Positions 63,794 to 64,000 of a stretch of DNA of 64,000 bases are shown here, piece after piece. The stretch is from assembly GCF_001839655.2 (NCBI RefSeq), contig NZ_CP056087.1, forward strand, positions 1,674,001 through 1,738,000. Direction: 5' to 3'. The DNA is from Pseudomonas argentinensis. GTDB taxonomy: Bacteria > Pseudomonadota > Gammaproteobacteria > Pseudomonadales > Pseudomonadaceae. Position numbers and translations under genes: made by a program. The notes below the pieces were generated by a model. The model was not told where the DNA came from. It ran no database searches and saw only the letters and a program-made list of their open reading frames with translations. The first letter of the stretch is position 1; each line of letters starts with the position of its first letter.

Positions 63794-64000
63794 GTGCGTG
63801 TCCTGCTGGTTGAAGATGATCGTGCCCTGGCGCGCGGGATCCGCGTGGCCCTGCGCGGCGAAGGCTATGCCCTGGACTGGCTGGAGGACGGCCTCGAAGC
63901 CGCCCACGCGCTGCGCAGCGAACGGTTCGACCTGGTGCTGCTCGATCTGGGCCTGCCGCGCCTGGATGGCATGACCCTGCTGCGCCAGCTGCGTGCCCGC
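63794..64000 (+). CDS. OmpR-family response regulator, N-terminal part (partial, runs off the window)
   Basis: The first 69 codons of a receiver domain. The GTG at 63794 has GAGG 8 bases upstream; another in-frame GTG lies 9 bases earlier. The sequence VRVLLVEDDRALARGIRVAL holds the acidic pocket, and FDLVLLDLGLPRLDGMTLLR holds the phospho-acceptor Asp (about 51). The LGLPRLDG form is typical of PmrA/QseB-like regulators. The DNA-binding domain and any sensor kinase lie beyond the right edge. It is divergent from the PepSY-cytochrome pair across about 150 bases. Confidence 0.88.
   Translation, partial: MRVLLVEDDRALARGIRVALRGEGYALDWLEDGLEAAHALRSERFDLVLLDLGLPRLDGMTLLRQLRAR

Overview
The window is a high-GC chromosomal segment from a pseudomonad-type gammaproteobacterium. 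The evidence is the GC-rich codon use, the histidine-utilisation (hut) cluster with a HutC-type repressor, Pseudomonas-style REP hairpins, a two-partner secretion (CDI) locus of pseudomonad architecture and an RND pump under TetR control. Species cannot be fixed from the sequence alone. Most genes look like ordinary core or accessory metabolism. One low-GC patch at about 36.0-40.9 kb stands out as acquired and rearranged DNA.

Layout. 0-4.4 kb: the end of a molybdenum hydroxylase operon (FAD and molybdopterin subunits), a DMT exporter and a divergent LysR regulator. 4.4-12.4 kb: a hut operon read right to left (hutI, hutG, a YjiH-like membrane protein, hutU, hutH, then hutC with a one-base frameshift), preceded by two HutC-like palindromes. 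HutG is the arginase-type formimidoylglutamase, so the genes describe the four-step route from histidine to glutamate and formamide. 12.4-17.7 kb: a GFA-family protein, then a TetR regulator divergent from an RND adaptor and pump, with a perfect inverted repeat between them. 18-22.5 kb: a DUF4197 protein, a peptidoglycan-binding lipoprotein and plsB.

22.9-40.8 kb is a contact-dependent inhibition locus: cdiB, then a giant cdiA (about 4169 residues if one missing G in a G-run is restored), then a WapI-like immunity gene. Downstream lies an orphan toxin tail with an EndoNS_2-type nuclease, itself frameshifted in a G-run, followed by a YezG-like immunity gene and a further small immunity-like gene. 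This orphan cassette sits between two decayed copies of a REP-associated tyrosine transposase (RAYT) whose ends share 21-bp inverted repeats. One copy has lost its start and the other its catalytic-tyrosine segment, which is replaced by a mini-hairpin with the same ends.

40.9-50.2 kb: an M16 peptidase coupled to a Na/Pi cotransporter, an RtcB-family RNA ligase paired with PrfH (a ribosomal RNA repair module) behind a short leader ORF and a hairpin, TerC, a CitMHS citrate transporter, an AEC transporter and a second GFA protein. 50.4-55.1 kb: a NIT-domain chemoreceptor, a lone receiver protein, a small unknown protein, and XdhC plus a MobA-like nucleotidyltransferase that probably mature molybdenum enzymes such as the one at the left edge. 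55.3-61.1 kb: a metallophosphoesterase and a LacI-controlled sugar operon (Gfo/Idh/MocA oxidoreductase, xylose-isomerase-like TIM barrel, NHS-type permease) with a clear sigma70 promoter and a 16-bp palindromic operator. 61.1-64 kb: an alkaline-phosphatase-superfamily membrane transferase, a b-type cytochrome with a PepSY-like periplasmic partner, and the start of an OmpR-type response regulator cut by the window edge.
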